A stretch of 64,000 nucleotides of DNA from Streptomyces albipurpureus (GCF_023701525.1 NZ_JAMQAW010000028.1:99357-163356); one strand, 5' to 3'; positions 1 to 8,990 are shown, counted from the first letter of the stretch. A program made the numbers and translations. The notes: generated by a model from the letters alone, not told the origin.

Positions 1-1030
1 CCAGCGCCTCGCTGACCGCGAAGTAGGCCGCCGATTCCACCGGGGCGTCCACCCGGCCCGACAACTCCACATCCACTTCGGTCCGCAGCGGGAGCCGCAG
101 CGCCAGCGCCTTCACCCCATCGCCCAGTCCCCGTTCGGCGAGCACCGGCGGGTGGATGCCCCGAACCAGGTCACGCAGCTCCACCAGGGCCTCCGCCGAG
201 GTCGCCCGGGCCTGCGCGAGCAACTCCCTCGCCTGTGCCGGGTCCCGCTCGATCAGGGCCTCGACGGTACTGAGGTTCATGCCGACCGCCACCAGCCGGG
301 CCTGCGCGCCGTCATGGAGGTCGCGCTCGATGCGGCGCAGCTCGGCGGCCGAGCTGTCCAGTGCGTCATGCCGGGTCTCGGTCAGCCGCCCGATGCGCTG
401 TGCCAACTCGGCCCGGCTGGGGGCCAGCATCGAGCCCGCGATCCTGAAGTGGGTGCGCACCAGAAGCGGATTGACCTTGATGCCGATGCCGATCAGCCCC
501 GCACCCACCATCGCCGCGGCGCCCGCCGTACTCCAGCTGTCCACGGGGACGAAGGTGAACCAGTGGGTGCCGCCCGCGGACACGATGGGCACCCAGAGCC
601 CCATGACCAGCAGCAGACCGAAGAGGCCCTGCGCGAAGAGTCCGGGGCCGAGGACGGCGACCACCGCACCGGCCGTCAGATCCACGAAGAGCCACTGCAC
701 ATCCCGCCAGGTCGCCGGGTCGCGCAGCATATGGACGCAGCGCTCGACCTGGCCGGTGACACCGGTACGCGCGTCTCTCGGCAGGGGCCGGTAGCGCGCC
801 GGTATGGGCTCGGCACCCCACTGGCCCGCCAGTCGCCGACGGAAGTCCGCGTGCGCCCGAACCAGCCTCAGCACGACGGGGGTGGTGAAGACGCCGACCC
901 CGGCCACCACCAGAGCGAGGGACACCACCGTCAGGACGAACAGGATGATCGATCCGGTCAGTGCCATCAGCGCCAGCGCCAGCCCCTGGGCACCTGCGAT
1001 CGCCGCCGCCCGTGCCGTTGTGGCGTTCAT
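1..1030 (-). CDS. Two-component sensor histidine kinase (3' end beyond window)
   Basis: Membrane-bound sensor kinase that would phosphorylate a response regulator lying outside the window. The frame opens at ATG 1030 and runs off the left edge after about 343 residues, so the ATPase domain is missing here. The N-terminus has two adjacent hydrophobic stretches (about residues 10-45), a cytoplasmic-looking stretch, then two further hydrophobic segments (about 115-175). The dimerisation/phospho-acceptor motif IERDLHDGAQARL places the phosphorylated histidine near residue 239, as in HisKA_3 kinases of the LiaS/DesK type. It is divergent from the MMPL exporter at 1376, so it may control it, but that is inference only. 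Confident about the family; the stimulus is unknown. Confidence 0.9.
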   Translation of the reverse strand, partial: MNATTARAAAIAGAQGLALALMALTGSIILFVLTVVSLALVVAGVGVFTTPVVLRLVRAHADFRRRLAGQWGAEPIPARYRPLPRDARTGVTGQVERCVHMLRDPATWRDVQWLFVDLTAGAVVAVLGPGLFAQGLFGLLLVMGLWVPIVSAGGTHWFTFVPVDSWSTAGAAAMVGAGLIGIGIKVNPLLVRTHFRIAGSMLAPSRAELAQRIGRLTETRHDALDSSAAELRRIERDLHDGAQARLVAVGMNLSTVEALIERDPAQARELLAQARATSAEALVELRDLVRGIHPPVLAERGLGDGVKALALRLPLRTEVDVELSGRVDAPVESAAYFAVSEAL

Positions 1031-1375
1031 GGGCCTTCCCCTCGTCCGGTGGAGTGAGCTCCTAGTCTGTCGTGCCGCCAACCGCTGGTCACTGGCCCCT
1101 TCCCCCCGGGGATGGTGGCACTAGCACCACCCCCCGCCCTCGCCTTCGGGCTCCACGGCCGGGGGTTTCAACGGCTGGGGGACAGCGGCCCAGCTTTCTA
1201 GCGTCGTACCCGAACGGCGACGAAACCCCAGCGCGGCGGCGCCGGCCCAACCGGCCGCCGCCGCGGTGCCGCACCCCGGAAGCCACTCAGGATCGTCGGT
1301 GCCGCGGTGTGAACGGGGCTCGTTGCCACCGTCCGGTGCTCACCTCAGCACCCGGCCCTTGGGGGAATGAAGACC
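1031..1375. other. Divergent intergenic region, kinase / MMPL exporter
   Basis: This stretch must hold the promoters of both divergent genes. It is very GC-rich and I see no convincing -35/-10 pair, no RNA gene and no small ORF with coding character. The only clear signal is GGGGGA at 1361-1366, which serves as the ribosome-binding site for the MMPL gene. Confidence 0.5.
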
Positions 1376-3526
1376 ATGAGACGCAATCTCGCGGCTCGTA
1401 TCGGTGTGTGGAGCGCGCACCACCGCAAGACGGCCATCGTCGGATGGCTACTTTTCGTAGTGCTGGCCACCGTTGTGGGGGGCTCGGCCGGCATGGTGGA
1501 GATGTCGGATTCCGAGATGGGCACCGGTGACTCCGCACGGGCCCAGAAGATCCTCGACGATGTGGGTCTGGACCGGCCAGCTGGAGAGCTCGTGCTGGTC
1601 AGCGCCGATATGGCCGGGGGATGGCGGACGGCCGCCCGCGAGGTGACCGCCGCGATCGAGGGAACCGGCGAGGTCCAGAGGGTCGAGCCGCCCCTCGCCT
1701 CCCAAGACGGACGGCAGGCGCTGATCCGCTTTGAGGTCAAGGGGGATTCCAAGACAGCCGGGGACCGGGTGCAGCCGGTGCTCGACGCGGTGGCGGAAGT
1801 GGATCGAACCCACCAGAACATCGAGGTCCACCAGTTCGGCCAGGCCAGTGCGGACAAATGGCTGGGGGATCTGCTCGCCGACGACTTCAAGCGGGCCGAG
1901 TTCACCGCCGTACCGCTGGCGCTCGGCATCCTGCTGGTGGCCTTCGGGGCCGTTGTCGCGGCCCTGCTCCCGGTGGGGCTCGCACTGACCGCGTGCCTGG
2001 CGGCCTTCGGTCTGCTCTCGCTCGCCAGCCATCAACTCCATCTGTTCCAGACGACCTATTCGGTGATGTTCCTGATGGGGCTGGCCGTCGGCGTTGACTA
2101 CTGCCTCTTCTACCTGCGGCGCGAACGCGATGAGCGGGCCGCCGGCCATGACGCCGAAACCGCGCTGCGGATCGCCGCGGCCACCAGCGGACGGGCCGTG
2201 CTGATCTCCGGGGTCACCGTGATGGTGGCGATGGCGGGGATGTTCCTCTCCGGTCTGATGCTGTTCGAGGGCTTCGCGCTCGCCACCATCCTCGTCGTCT
2301 TCATCGCCATGCTCGGCTCGGTCACCGTGCTGCCCGCACTGCTCGCCTGGCTGGGGGACCGCGTCGACGCCGGCCGCCTCCCCTTCCTCAACCGCCGTGC
2401 CAAGAAGGCGGGCCGGAGCGGTGCTCTGGCGGGCGCGGTGCTGGGGCCCGTACTGGCGCGGCCGAAACTGTTCGCCGCCGTGGGCGCCGTCGTTCTGCTG
2501 GCGCTCGCCGCCCCCGCGGTGGGAATGAAGACCGAACAACTCGGTATGGAGAAGCAGTTCGGCTCCGACGCGGCACTCTCCATCGCCCATCAGCGCATCA
2601 CCACCGCGTTCCCCGGTGGACCCGAACCTGCCCGGGTGGTCGTTTCGGCCGATGACATCACGGCCGGGCCGGTACGGGCCGCGCTGGCCGCCTTCGCCCA
2701 GGTCACCGTGGACCGGGAGCGCGATGTCGCGGAGATCGAGGTACCCCTCGCCGGCGATGGCTCCGACGACCGTTCGAAGGCCGCCCTCGCCGAACTCCGG
2801 GACAAGACCGTGCCCGCGGCCTTCGACGGCACGGGAGCTGAGGCCTATGTCGCCGGTGAACTCGCCGAGTCGGTCGACTTCAACGACCAGTTGAAGCGCG
2901 GCATCGTCCCGGTCTTCGTCTTCATCACGGCGGTGACCTTCCTGCTGATGCTGTTCTGCTTCCGCTCCTATGTCATCGCCGCCACCTCGATCCTGCTCAA
3001 CCTGCTCTCGGTGGCCGCCGCCTACGGGGTGATGGTCGCGGTGTTCCAGCACGGCTGGGGCGCGTCCCTCCTCGGCACGGAGGCGGTCGGCGCTATCCAG
3101 AGTTGGCTGCCGCTGTTCGTCCTCGTGGTGCTGTTCGGGCTGTCGATGGACTACCACGTGTTCGTGGTCTCACGCATCCGTGAGGCCTGGGACCGGGGGG
3201 CCGACACACCGAGCGCCATCAGCGAGGGCGTACGCGCCACCGCGGGCGCGGTGACCGGAGCCGCGGCCATCATGGTGGCGGTGTTCGCGGTCTTCGGCAC
3301 GCTCTCCATGCAGGACATGAAGCAGATGGGTGTGGGCCTTGCGGTCGCGGTCCTGCTGGACGCGACGATCGTACGGATGGTGCTGCTGCCCTCGGTGATG
3401 GCGCTGCTCGGCGAACGGAACTGGCACACCCCCAGGGCCCTGCGCCGGCTGCCCCGGCTGGAGCACGGCGAACCGACCGACCAGCCGTCCGTGGCGACGG
3501 GATCTCCCCGGCACGCGGCCCGGTAG
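1376..3526 (+). CDS. MMPL/RND-family membrane exporter
   Basis: Large proton-driven membrane transporter of the MMPL family, which in actinobacteria exports lipids or hydrophobic metabolites. The 716-residue protein has the classic duplicated layout: one N-terminal helix, an extracytoplasmic domain, a helix bundle with GLAVGVDYCLFY, then a second helix, a second extracytoplasmic domain and a second bundle with GLSMDYHVFVV. The two Asp-Tyr pairs match those used for proton relay in MmpL3-type proteins. An in-frame ATG exists at 1367, but GGGGGA at 1361-1366 touches it and lies nine bases before ATG 1376, so I prefer 1376. The divergent sensor kinase may regulate it; the substrate cannot be read from sequence. 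Confidence 0.9.
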   Translation: MRRNLAARIGVWSAHHRKTAIVGWLLFVVLATVVGGSAGMVEMSDSEMGTGDSARAQKILDDVGLDRPAGELVLVSADMAGGWRTAAREVTAAIEGTGEVQRVEPPLASQDGRQALIRFEVKGDSKTAGDRVQPVLDAVAEVDRTHQNIEVHQFGQASADKWLGDLLADDFKRAEFTAVPLALGILLVAFGAVVAALLPVGLALTACLAAFGLLSLASHQLHLFQTTYSVMFLMGLAVGVDYCLFYLRRERDERAAGHDAETALRIAAATSGRAVLISGVTVMVAMAGMFLSGLMLFEGFALATILVVFIAMLGSVTVLPALLAWLGDRVDAGRLPFLNRRAKKAGRSGALAGAVLGPVLARPKLFAAVGAVVLLALAAPAVGMKTEQLGMEKQFGSDAALSIAHQRITTAFPGGPEPARVVVSADDITAGPVRAALAAFAQVTVDRERDVAEIEVPLAGDGSDDRSKAALAELRDKTVPAAFDGTGAEAYVAGELAESVDFNDQLKRGIVPVFVFITAVTFLLMLFCFRSYVIAATSILLNLLSVAAAYGVMVAVFQHGWGASLLGTEAVGAIQSWLPLFVLVVLFGLSMDYHVFVVSRIREAWDRGADTPSAISEGVRATAGAVTGAAAIMVAVFAVFGTLSMQDMKQMGVGLAVAVLLDATIVRMVLLPSVMALLGERNWHTPRALRRLPRLEHGEPTDQPSVATGSPRHAAR

Positions 3527-3558
3527 GGCGGGCGGGTGACGGTCGTAGGATCGGGAGG

Positions 3559-3963
3559 GTGTTTGAGTACCACGGCTGGGTGACGGTCCGGGAGAGCTCG
3601 TTGGACGATGACAGCGAGAGCGCCTCGCGGGAGATCGCCGCCGAGCTGCGCCGACGGATCGAGCAGATGGAATCCCGCACCACGGCACTGCTGGATCTCC
3701 GCTGGATGAACGGAGAGCTGTTCCTCCATCTCGCCGGACACACCAACCACCGTGCTTCCTCAACCGCCGCGCTCGACCTCTTCGCCGAGGTCGGCGCGCT
3801 GGCCCCCGGCTCCTACGGCCTGCTCCACATCCGCGATGACGAGGACCCCGCCCATGAGAACGCGGTGCGGGTGCTGAGTCTGGTACGCGGACGGGTCAGC
3901 GAGTCCACGGAGCGGCTGCTGTCACCGTGCATACCGACCCTGGAGTCTCCCCACCAGGGGTAG
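3559..3963 (+). CDS. Imm7-family immunity protein
   Basis: A 134-residue cytoplasmic protein opening with MFEYHGWVTVRES, the hallmark N-terminus of the Imm7 family, which is predicted to neutralise polymorphic or contact-dependent toxins. The start is GTG. TAGGAT at 3546-3551 looks like a -10 box only seven bases before the start codon, so the mRNA may be leaderless; GGGAGG directly abuts the start and would be too close to work as a normal ribosome-binding site. No toxin, RHS or secreted-effector gene lies nearby, so it is an orphan immunity gene. The family call is good; the cognate toxin is unknown. Confidence 0.75.
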   Translation: MFEYHGWVTVRESSLDDDSESASREIAAELRRRIEQMESRTTALLDLRWMNGELFLHLAGHTNHRASSTAALDLFAEVGALAPGSYGLLHIRDDEDPAHENAVRVLSLVRGRVSESTERLLSPCIPTLESPHQG

Positions 3964-3991
3964 TTACGGCCCAGCACGGTGGTCACGGTGG

Positions 3992-4276
3992 TCACGGCGG
4001 CTCGATCGCGGAGATGCGGTACTTGTGCACCTGCGCGTCCCGGATCTCCGCGGTCTGCTCCGGTTCCGGCCCGGAGCCACGGAACCCCGCCAGTTCGGCA
4101 TCCGATGCCCACCGCTCGTACACGGTGATCCGATCGGCCTCCAACGGGTCCGCCGACAGGACGAAGTCCAGGCAACCGGGGGTGGCCCGCGCCTCCTCGA
4201 CAACCCGGCGGCACCCGGCCAGATAGCCCTCTCGCGCCTCCGGATCGACCGCGATCCAACCGGACACAATCAGCAT
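3992..4276 (-). CDS. Antibiotic biosynthesis monooxygenase (ABM) family protein
   Basis: Small 94-residue single-domain protein of the dimeric alpha-beta barrel ABM fold (MLIVSGWIAVDPEAR...ITVYERWASDAELAGF). Relatives include quinol monooxygenases and many uncharacterised stress proteins. I chose ATG 4276 because the complementary strand shows CAGGAGGAC just before it; a longer frame reaching 4372 has no such site. It converges with the Imm7 gene, 28 bp apart. Substrate unknown. Confidence 0.8.
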   Translation of the reverse strand: MLIVSGWIAVDPEAREGYLAGCRRVVEEARATPGCLDFVLSADPLEADRITVYERWASDAELAGFRGSGPEPEQTAEIRDAQVHKYRISAIEPP

Positions 4277-4589
4277 GTTCGTCCTCCTGAGCGCATGGGC
4301 GCGGTGAGTGCACACCGCGGGTGGGAGCCGCTGGAAGCAACGGCCCACCGAGAAGAAGACGCTCCGGAGCACGGAAAGTCATCGGACGACACGGACCTTG
4401 GGGAGATGGGCTTCAGCGATACGGGCCTGGGGGCTGGGGGGACCGCCATGGTCGGGGCAGTGCTGCGTGCCGGGCCATGGTGTGGTGGTGAACCTCATGA
4501 ACCAGGCCATCACCACTTGGGCCGAGCCGGGGCCGAAGCCCGCTTGAGGTGCGCGGGCCTCGCGGCCGAGCCCTACCGCACCGGCCTCC
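4277..4589. other. Intergenic region, no gene recognised
   Basis: Lies between the ABM-family gene and the 3' end of the epimerase gene. A plus-strand frame (4308-4547) is open but has no ribosome-binding site and an atypical composition. I see no clear promoter, terminator or RNA. Confidence 0.4.
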
Positions 4590-5585
4590 TCACACCCCCA
4601 GGAGCTTCGCCTCCACCACCGGGTCAAGCCCCACCTTTGGGCGGTCCGGCCGCAACTCGGCCCTACCGCCGACCGATTGGAGCCACGACCAGGTGTCGGC
4701 GACCGTTTCGGCAGCCGGCCGGCACCGCAGCCCGGTTCCCAGCGCCCGCACCACACTCAACCCGTACACCGCGTTGTGGAGATCGGCGGCCTCCGCCCGC
4801 GGCACCCAGATCGGCAGATCACTCCATGGCTCGACACCCGCCGCCAGAATCCTCCCCGGCTCCGTCCAGCGCAGCTCCGCCCCGGACCCGGTGACCTGGA
4901 CACAGGCCGTCAGCAACTCCTCCATCGTGGTGTGCGCCGGCTCGCTGGCGAGGTTGTACGGACCACTGAGCCCGGCGGCGGCCGCCGACAGCGTCCACTC
5001 GGCGAAGTCACGGACATCGATGAACTGCAACGGCGTCCGACCAGGCCCGGGCGCCAGCACCGGACCGCCGCGGGCGATCCGGCCCAGCCACCAGGGCAGT
5101 CGGCCGATGTTCTCCCAGGGGCCGAGGAGCAGCCCCAAGCGCACCAGCAGTGTCCGATCGGCGCCCAAGGCGTCCAACGCCGCCAGTTCACCACCCCGCT
5201 TGGCCTCCGCGTAGGGGACGCCGTCCGCGTCCGAGGAGGACTCCACCACCGGCGCCGACTCGTCATAGCCGACCGCCACCGGCCAGGTGTACACCGAACA
5301 ACTCGACACATAGACATAGCGGCCCACCCGGTCGGCCAACAGCCGGGCCGAGTCCCGCACCACCCAGGGCGCCGCCGACCAGGTGTCGAGCACCACGTCC
5401 CAACCGCCTTCGGCGAGCGCGGCCAGCCCGTTCGGCTCGGTCCGATCGCCCAGCAGCTCCGTCGTACCGGGCGGAGCCTCATGCCGACCCCGATGGAAGA
5501 CGGTGACCTCCCAACCGCGGGCGAGAGCCGCCTCCGCCACCGCCCGACCCGCGAACTCCGTACCACCCAGAATCAGAAGTCTCAT
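4590..5585 (-). CDS. NAD-dependent epimerase/dehydratase family protein
   Basis: Soluble 331-residue extended short-chain dehydrogenase. The N-terminus MRLLILGGTEFAGRAV is a Rossmann glycine motif (GGTxFxGR), typical of the atypical extended SDRs related to chloroplast CSP41 and reductases acting on nucleotide sugars. YVYVSSCSVY and a downstream YAEAK give the Ser and Tyr-x-x-x-Lys catalytic residues. ATG 5585 is preceded on its strand by GGAGGGAGGAGG about 12 bases upstream. It is divergent from the PepSY-containing pair, with two dyads between them. Substrate unknown. Confidence 0.82.
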   Translation of the reverse strand: MRLLILGGTEFAGRAVAEAALARGWEVTVFHRGRHEAPPGTTELLGDRTEPNGLAALAEGGWDVVLDTWSAAPWVVRDSARLLADRVGRYVYVSSCSVYTWPVAVGYDESAPVVESSSDADGVPYAEAKRGGELAALDALGADRTLLVRLGLLLGPWENIGRLPWWLGRIARGGPVLAPGPGRTPLQFIDVRDFAEWTLSAAAAGLSGPYNLASEPAHTTMEELLTACVQVTGSGAELRWTEPGRILAAGVEPWSDLPIWVPRAEAADLHNAVYGLSVVRALGTGLRCRPAAETVADTWSWLQSVGGRAELRPDRPKVGLDPVVEAKLLGV

Positions 5586-5623
5586 ACGTTGACTCTGCCT
5601 CCTCCCTCCCCAGGTGAACAGGA

Positions 5624-5657
5624 CTTCTGCTGCCAGAAGAGTGCTGTTTGCACAGCA
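5624..5657. promoter_or_regulatory. Two tandem perfect dyads between epimerase and PepSY operon
   Basis: CTTCTG-ctgc-CAGAAG (5624-5639) is followed by TGCTGT-ttgc-ACAGCA (5642-5657). Both have six-base arms and four-base centres, and their centres are 18 bp apart. They lie 39-120 bp from the two divergent starts, a normal place for an operator. No regulator can be assigned. Confidence 0.45.
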
Positions 5658-5744
5658 ATCGCCCCAGCGTTGCCAGCAGTCCCAGAGATCAGAACGTTCC
5701 CGCCTCTCCCACAGCCGCCCGGGTGATGGCAGCATGTGCGCACC

Positions 5745-6392
5745 ATGACGGATGCCCGGTCGCCACTGCGCGCTCTGCGGGCCGCACTTTTCGCGGCGAT
5801 CTGCTGCTCCTTGGCGGCCATGGGGCATTCCTTCACATCTGGGCACGACCTACCGCTCCTCGTACTGCTGCCCGTCCTCCCGGTGACCGCCGGCTGCGCC
5901 TGGCTCGCGGCCGGAAGACGCCGCGGCACCCTCTCCATCGGACTGGGCCTGCTGGCGATGCAGGGCGCGCTCCATCTGTTCTTCGCGCGCGTCCAAGGCC
6001 ATACCGCGGCGCCACCACCCGCCCCGCCCCACTCCGCCATGGGAGCGGTCGACCATATGGCCACGGCGGTACCTCCCGACGCCGCACCGCTGGGCCAGTC
6101 CTCCCTCACCATGGTCGCGGCGCATCTGGCCGCCGCCGCGTTCTGCGCGCTCTGGCTGGCGCACGGCGAGTCCGCGTTCTTCCGGCTGGCCGCCGCGGCC
6201 ACCTCACTCGCCTTCACACCGCTGCGGCTGCTGCTCACCGTCGTCCTGCTGCCGGACAATCCACGGCCGGCGCCGGCGCGACGGCCGCTGGCCATCCGCC
6301 GCAGCACTCTTCTCCTCGGTCACACCCTGGTGCGCCGTGGCCCGCCCACGGTGCTCACTCCCCGTGCCACGACCCCTGGAGCAGCCGTCTGA
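5745..6392 (+). CDS. Small integral membrane protein, PepSY operon partner
   Basis: 215-residue membrane protein with hydrophobic segments near residues 10-30, 35-55, 65-85, 120-140 and 150-170. The middle loop is rich in His and Met (GHTAAPPPAPPHSAMGAVDH), which could bind a metal. It ends 17 bp before the PepSY-TM protein, suggesting one operon. ATG 5745 and GTG 5736 are both possible starts; neither has a strong ribosome-binding site. Streptomyces genomes often place such a protein beside PepSY-TM proteins, sometimes with copper-handling genes, but no function is proven. Confidence 0.7.
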   Translation: MTDARSPLRALRAALFAAICCSLAAMGHSFTSGHDLPLLVLLPVLPVTAGCAWLAAGRRRGTLSIGLGLLAMQGALHLFFARVQGHTAAPPPAPPHSAMGAVDHMATAVPPDAAPLGQSSLTMVAAHLAAAAFCALWLAHGESAFFRLAAAATSLAFTPLRLLLTVVLLPDNPRPAPARRPLAIRRSTLLLGHTLVRRGPPTVLTPRATTPGAAV

Positions 6393-6409
6393 CCTGGGGT
6401 CGATTCCCC

Positions 6410-7852
6410 ATGTCACACCAACTCCCCAGGATGACCATGGCCATTGACGTCCCTGTCCAGGGCACCACCGAGACCGAACAGGAGACCGCAGCCTCCACCT
6501 CCACCTGGAGCGCACTGCGGCCCCTCGTCCTCCGTATCCACTTCTACGCCGGGCTGCTGGTGGCCCCGCTGCTGCTGATAGCCGCCGCCAGCGGTCTGCT
6601 GTACGCACTCTCCTTCCAGGCAGAGAAGATCATCTACAGCCATGAGCTGGAGGTCCCGGTCGGTGACCGGGCCCTGCCTCTCGCCCAGCAGGTCAAGGCG
6701 GCCCAAGAGGCCCGGCCCGATGGCACGGTGACCGCCGTCTGGCCCAGCTCTGAGGACGGCGCGACCACTCGGGTGCTGATGAGTTCGCCCAAGGTCGATG
6801 AGAACAAGTCCCTCGCCGTCTTCGTCGATCCGTACACCGCCGAGATACGCGGAGCACTCCCCTCCTACGGCGGCTCGGGAGCCCTTCCGGTGCGCGCCTG
6901 GACCGATGAGCTCCATCGCGACCTCCACCTCGGTGACCTCGGCCGCTACTACAGCGAACTGGCCGCCAGTTGGCTCTGGGTGGTCGCCCTCGGCGGTCTG
7001 GTGCTCTGGCTCGGCCGTCGCCGCCGCAACAAGCGCGCCCTGGTGCTGCCCGAGCGGGGCGCCAAGGGCCGTCGCCGTACGCTGTCCTGGCACGGCGCCA
7101 TCGGCCTGTGGGCGACCATCGGTCTGGTGCTGCTCTCCGCGACCGGACTGACCTGGTCGCGGTACGCGGGCGAGAACATCGGCGCCGTCCAGGACCAGCT
7201 CGGTGGTGCGACCCCGGCCGTCTCCGCGGTGCTGGACGGCGGCTCCGGCGGTGGCGGTGACCATGAGGGCCATGGCGCGGGTCACGGTGAGGCGCACCAG
7301 GGCGCGGATGTCGGCATCGACAAGGCGCTGCAGTCCGCGCGGGCGGTCGGGATCGACGGATCGCTCGCGATCGTGCTGCCCAGCGAGGGCACCGGCTATG
7401 TGATCAGGGAGACGGACGCCAGCTTCCCCGTCCATCTGGACTCGGCCGCGGTCGATCCGGCGAGCGGTGAGGTCATCGATGAACTGAGGTTCGCCGACTA
7501 CCCCGTACTGGCCCAACTGACGCGCTTCGGCATCGACGCGCATATGGGCGTGTTCCTCGGCCTGACCAACCAACTGGCACTGGCGCTGCTGATGGTCGCC
7601 ACGATCATGCTGACCCTGTGGGGCTATCGGATGTGGTGGTTGCGCAGGCCGACCAAGGGGCGGAAGCTCGCATTCGGCCGCCCCGTTGCGCGGGGCACAT
7701 GGCGCAAGGTCCCGGTGGTCGTGCTGCTGCCGTTGGCCGCGGTCACCGCGCTCATCGGCTGGTTCGTACCGTTGCTCGGCATCACCCTGGTCATGTTCCT
7801 GGTGCTCGACCTGGCGATAGGGCTGATGGCGAAGGTCCGCGCCCGCGCCTAG
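6410..7852 (+). CDS. PepSY-associated TM helix domain protein
   Basis: 480-residue inner-membrane protein of the PepSY-TM family. Such proteins are linked to iron-siderophore reduction or copper handling. Visible features: N-terminal TM helix after VLRIHFYAGLLVAPLLLIAA with the family's His, an extracellular PepSY region, a central pair of helices, a His-rich segment (GDHEGHGAGHGEAHQG near residues 283-298), and C-terminal helices. The open frame extends far upstream through the preceding gene; ATG 6410 is chosen, with GGGGT about ten bases before it. ATG 6431 or 6437 cannot be excluded. Cotranscribed with the small membrane protein before it. Confidence 0.85.
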   Translation: MSHQLPRMTMAIDVPVQGTTETEQETAASTSTWSALRPLVLRIHFYAGLLVAPLLLIAAASGLLYALSFQAEKIIYSHELEVPVGDRALPLAQQVKAAQEARPDGTVTAVWPSSEDGATTRVLMSSPKVDENKSLAVFVDPYTAEIRGALPSYGGSGALPVRAWTDELHRDLHLGDLGRYYSELAASWLWVVALGGLVLWLGRRRRNKRALVLPERGAKGRRRTLSWHGAIGLWATIGLVLLSATGLTWSRYAGENIGAVQDQLGGATPAVSAVLDGGSGGGGDHEGHGAGHGEAHQGADVGIDKALQSARAVGIDGSLAIVLPSEGTGYVIRETDASFPVHLDSAAVDPASGEVIDELRFADYPVLAQLTRFGIDAHMGVFLGLTNQLALALLMVATIMLTLWGYRMWWLRRPTKGRKLAFGRPVARGTWRKVPVVVLLPLAAVTALIGWFVPLLGITLVMFLVLDLAIGLMAKVRARA

Positions 7853-7875
7853 CTCGTGTCGTCGCAGAACGGACG

Positions 7876-7910
7876 GGGCCCGGTCCGCGTGTCACCACGG
7901 GACCGGGCCC
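7876..7910. terminator. Bidirectional terminator hairpin
   Basis: Perfect 11-bp stem GGGCCCGGTCC / GGACCGGGCCC with a 13-base loop, placed between two convergent gene ends (7852 and 7916). No U-run, as is common in Streptomyces. Confidence 0.8.
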
Positions 7911-7915
7911 AGCAC

Positions 7916-8557
7916 TCACGGGGTGTACTTGTAGCCGACCCGGCGCACGGTCTTGATGGTGCGCCGGTGCTCGGCACCGAGCTTGCGGCGCAGCCGGGCG
8001 ACATGGACATCGACGGTCCGCCCGTCGCCCACATGCCCATAGCCCCACACGGTGGTCACCAACTGATCGCGGGTGTGCACCCGATGCGGGTACGCCACCA
8101 GATGCGCCAGGAGTTCGAACTCCAGATACGTCAGGTCCAGCGCCCGCCCCGCCACCAGCGCGACCCGCTCCACCGGATCGATCCGCACCGGGCCCGATTC
8201 GCTGACACCGGCCTCGCTCGCGAGGGACGGGTAGGGGGGAGCGGCTGCTGCTGGGGCGGCCGGAGCCGGTAGCGGTAGCTGCTGGTCGGCGGGTACGAGA
8301 ACGAGATAGCCCACCATCGGCGGATGGCCGGGCAGGCTGGGCACGCTGTGCTGGGGTGCGGGCAGCCAAGTCGCTCCGGGTGGGAGGAAGTCCACCACAC
8401 TGCGACGGTTACCGGTGCTGCCCAGGGGCGCGACCTCATCGCGGTCGACGGCACGCAATCGATGACGGACGGGGTTCAGCGGCCCGCTGTCGACGGCGGC
8501 TGCCGCAGGGGCACCGGAGACAGCCGGAAGGGAGGAAAAGGAACGGGGGTTCGCCAT
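7916..8557 (-). CDS. Winged-helix transcriptional regulator, OmpR-type DNA-binding domain without receiver
   Basis: 213-residue protein. The last 90 residues form an OmpR/PhoB-type winged helix: ALDLTYLEFELLAHLVAYP, then the recognition helix in HTRDQLVTTVWGY and the wing TIKTVRRVGYKYTP. The first 110 residues are Pro/Ala-rich and contain no phospho-acceptor receiver domain, so it should not be a classical response regulator. Ligand sensing or constitutive binding is more likely. Convergent with the PepSY gene and separated from it by a terminator. Target unknown; the neighbouring PepSY operon is a candidate. Confidence 0.85.
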   Translation of the reverse strand: MANPRSFSSLPAVSGAPAAAAVDSGPLNPVRHRLRAVDRDEVAPLGSTGNRRSVVDFLPPGATWLPAPQHSVPSLPGHPPMVGYLVLVPADQQLPLPAPAAPAAAAPPYPSLASEAGVSESGPVRIDPVERVALVAGRALDLTYLEFELLAHLVAYPHRVHTRDQLVTTVWGYGHVGDGRTVDVHVARLRRKLGAEHRRTIKTVRRVGYKYTP

Positions 8558-8990
8558 GAGAGGTCAGCTCTCTTTCGCGCGGAGGATTCGTCGAGCCGTA
8601 GGGACGGACGTACGTCATGCGCGCTGGCCGAAGGCCGGGGGAAACGGCTTTAGAGGGCCTGCGCGTTCACCGCGCGGCAACACACCCGGTCGAAGTCATG
8701 ATGCTGCCGGGACGGCCAGAACGGCTCAAGGTCGCTGCGACCTGTCGCGAGATTCTCAAGGCTGGCCATGGGGCTCATTGAATCAGATGAACACGATGCG
8801 AACGAGGGTCCCTCTCAGGGATCGAGACGCGAGTCTCATCACATCCCGTTTCCGCAGGCAGAAGGGTTGGCGAAATGCTGTCGGTGGGGCGCGGGGGACT
8901 GACTTCCCCGCCGGTGGATCCGCCGAGAACCGGCAAGCGCACCGACCCGCGCCCGCTTCCGCACCGCCCACACGCTGTGCGCCCGCGCGC
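8558..8990. other. Intergenic region, mostly featureless
   Basis: Lies between the 5' end of the winged-helix regulator and the 3' end of the DUF6891 gene. The promoter of the regulator must be here. Short TCCCT/AGGGA arms occur near 8808-8820. The open frames lack ribosome-binding sites and coding bias. No RNA gene recognised. Confidence 0.4.

Noticed and set aside
4308..4547. Small plus-strand ORF in the 4.3-4.6 kb gap
   Set aside because: No ribosome-binding site, atypical composition, and no recognisable motif.
6390..6412. tRNA-like T-arm sequence (GGGTCGATTCCCC)
   Set aside because: No acceptor stem or anticodon arm can be drawn around it, and it lies at a gene boundary.
6413..7573. 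Long minus-strand frame opposite the PepSY gene
   Set aside because: Antisense shadow of a well-supported membrane protein gene, with Gly/Gln/Asp-rich low-complexity product and no ribosome-binding site.
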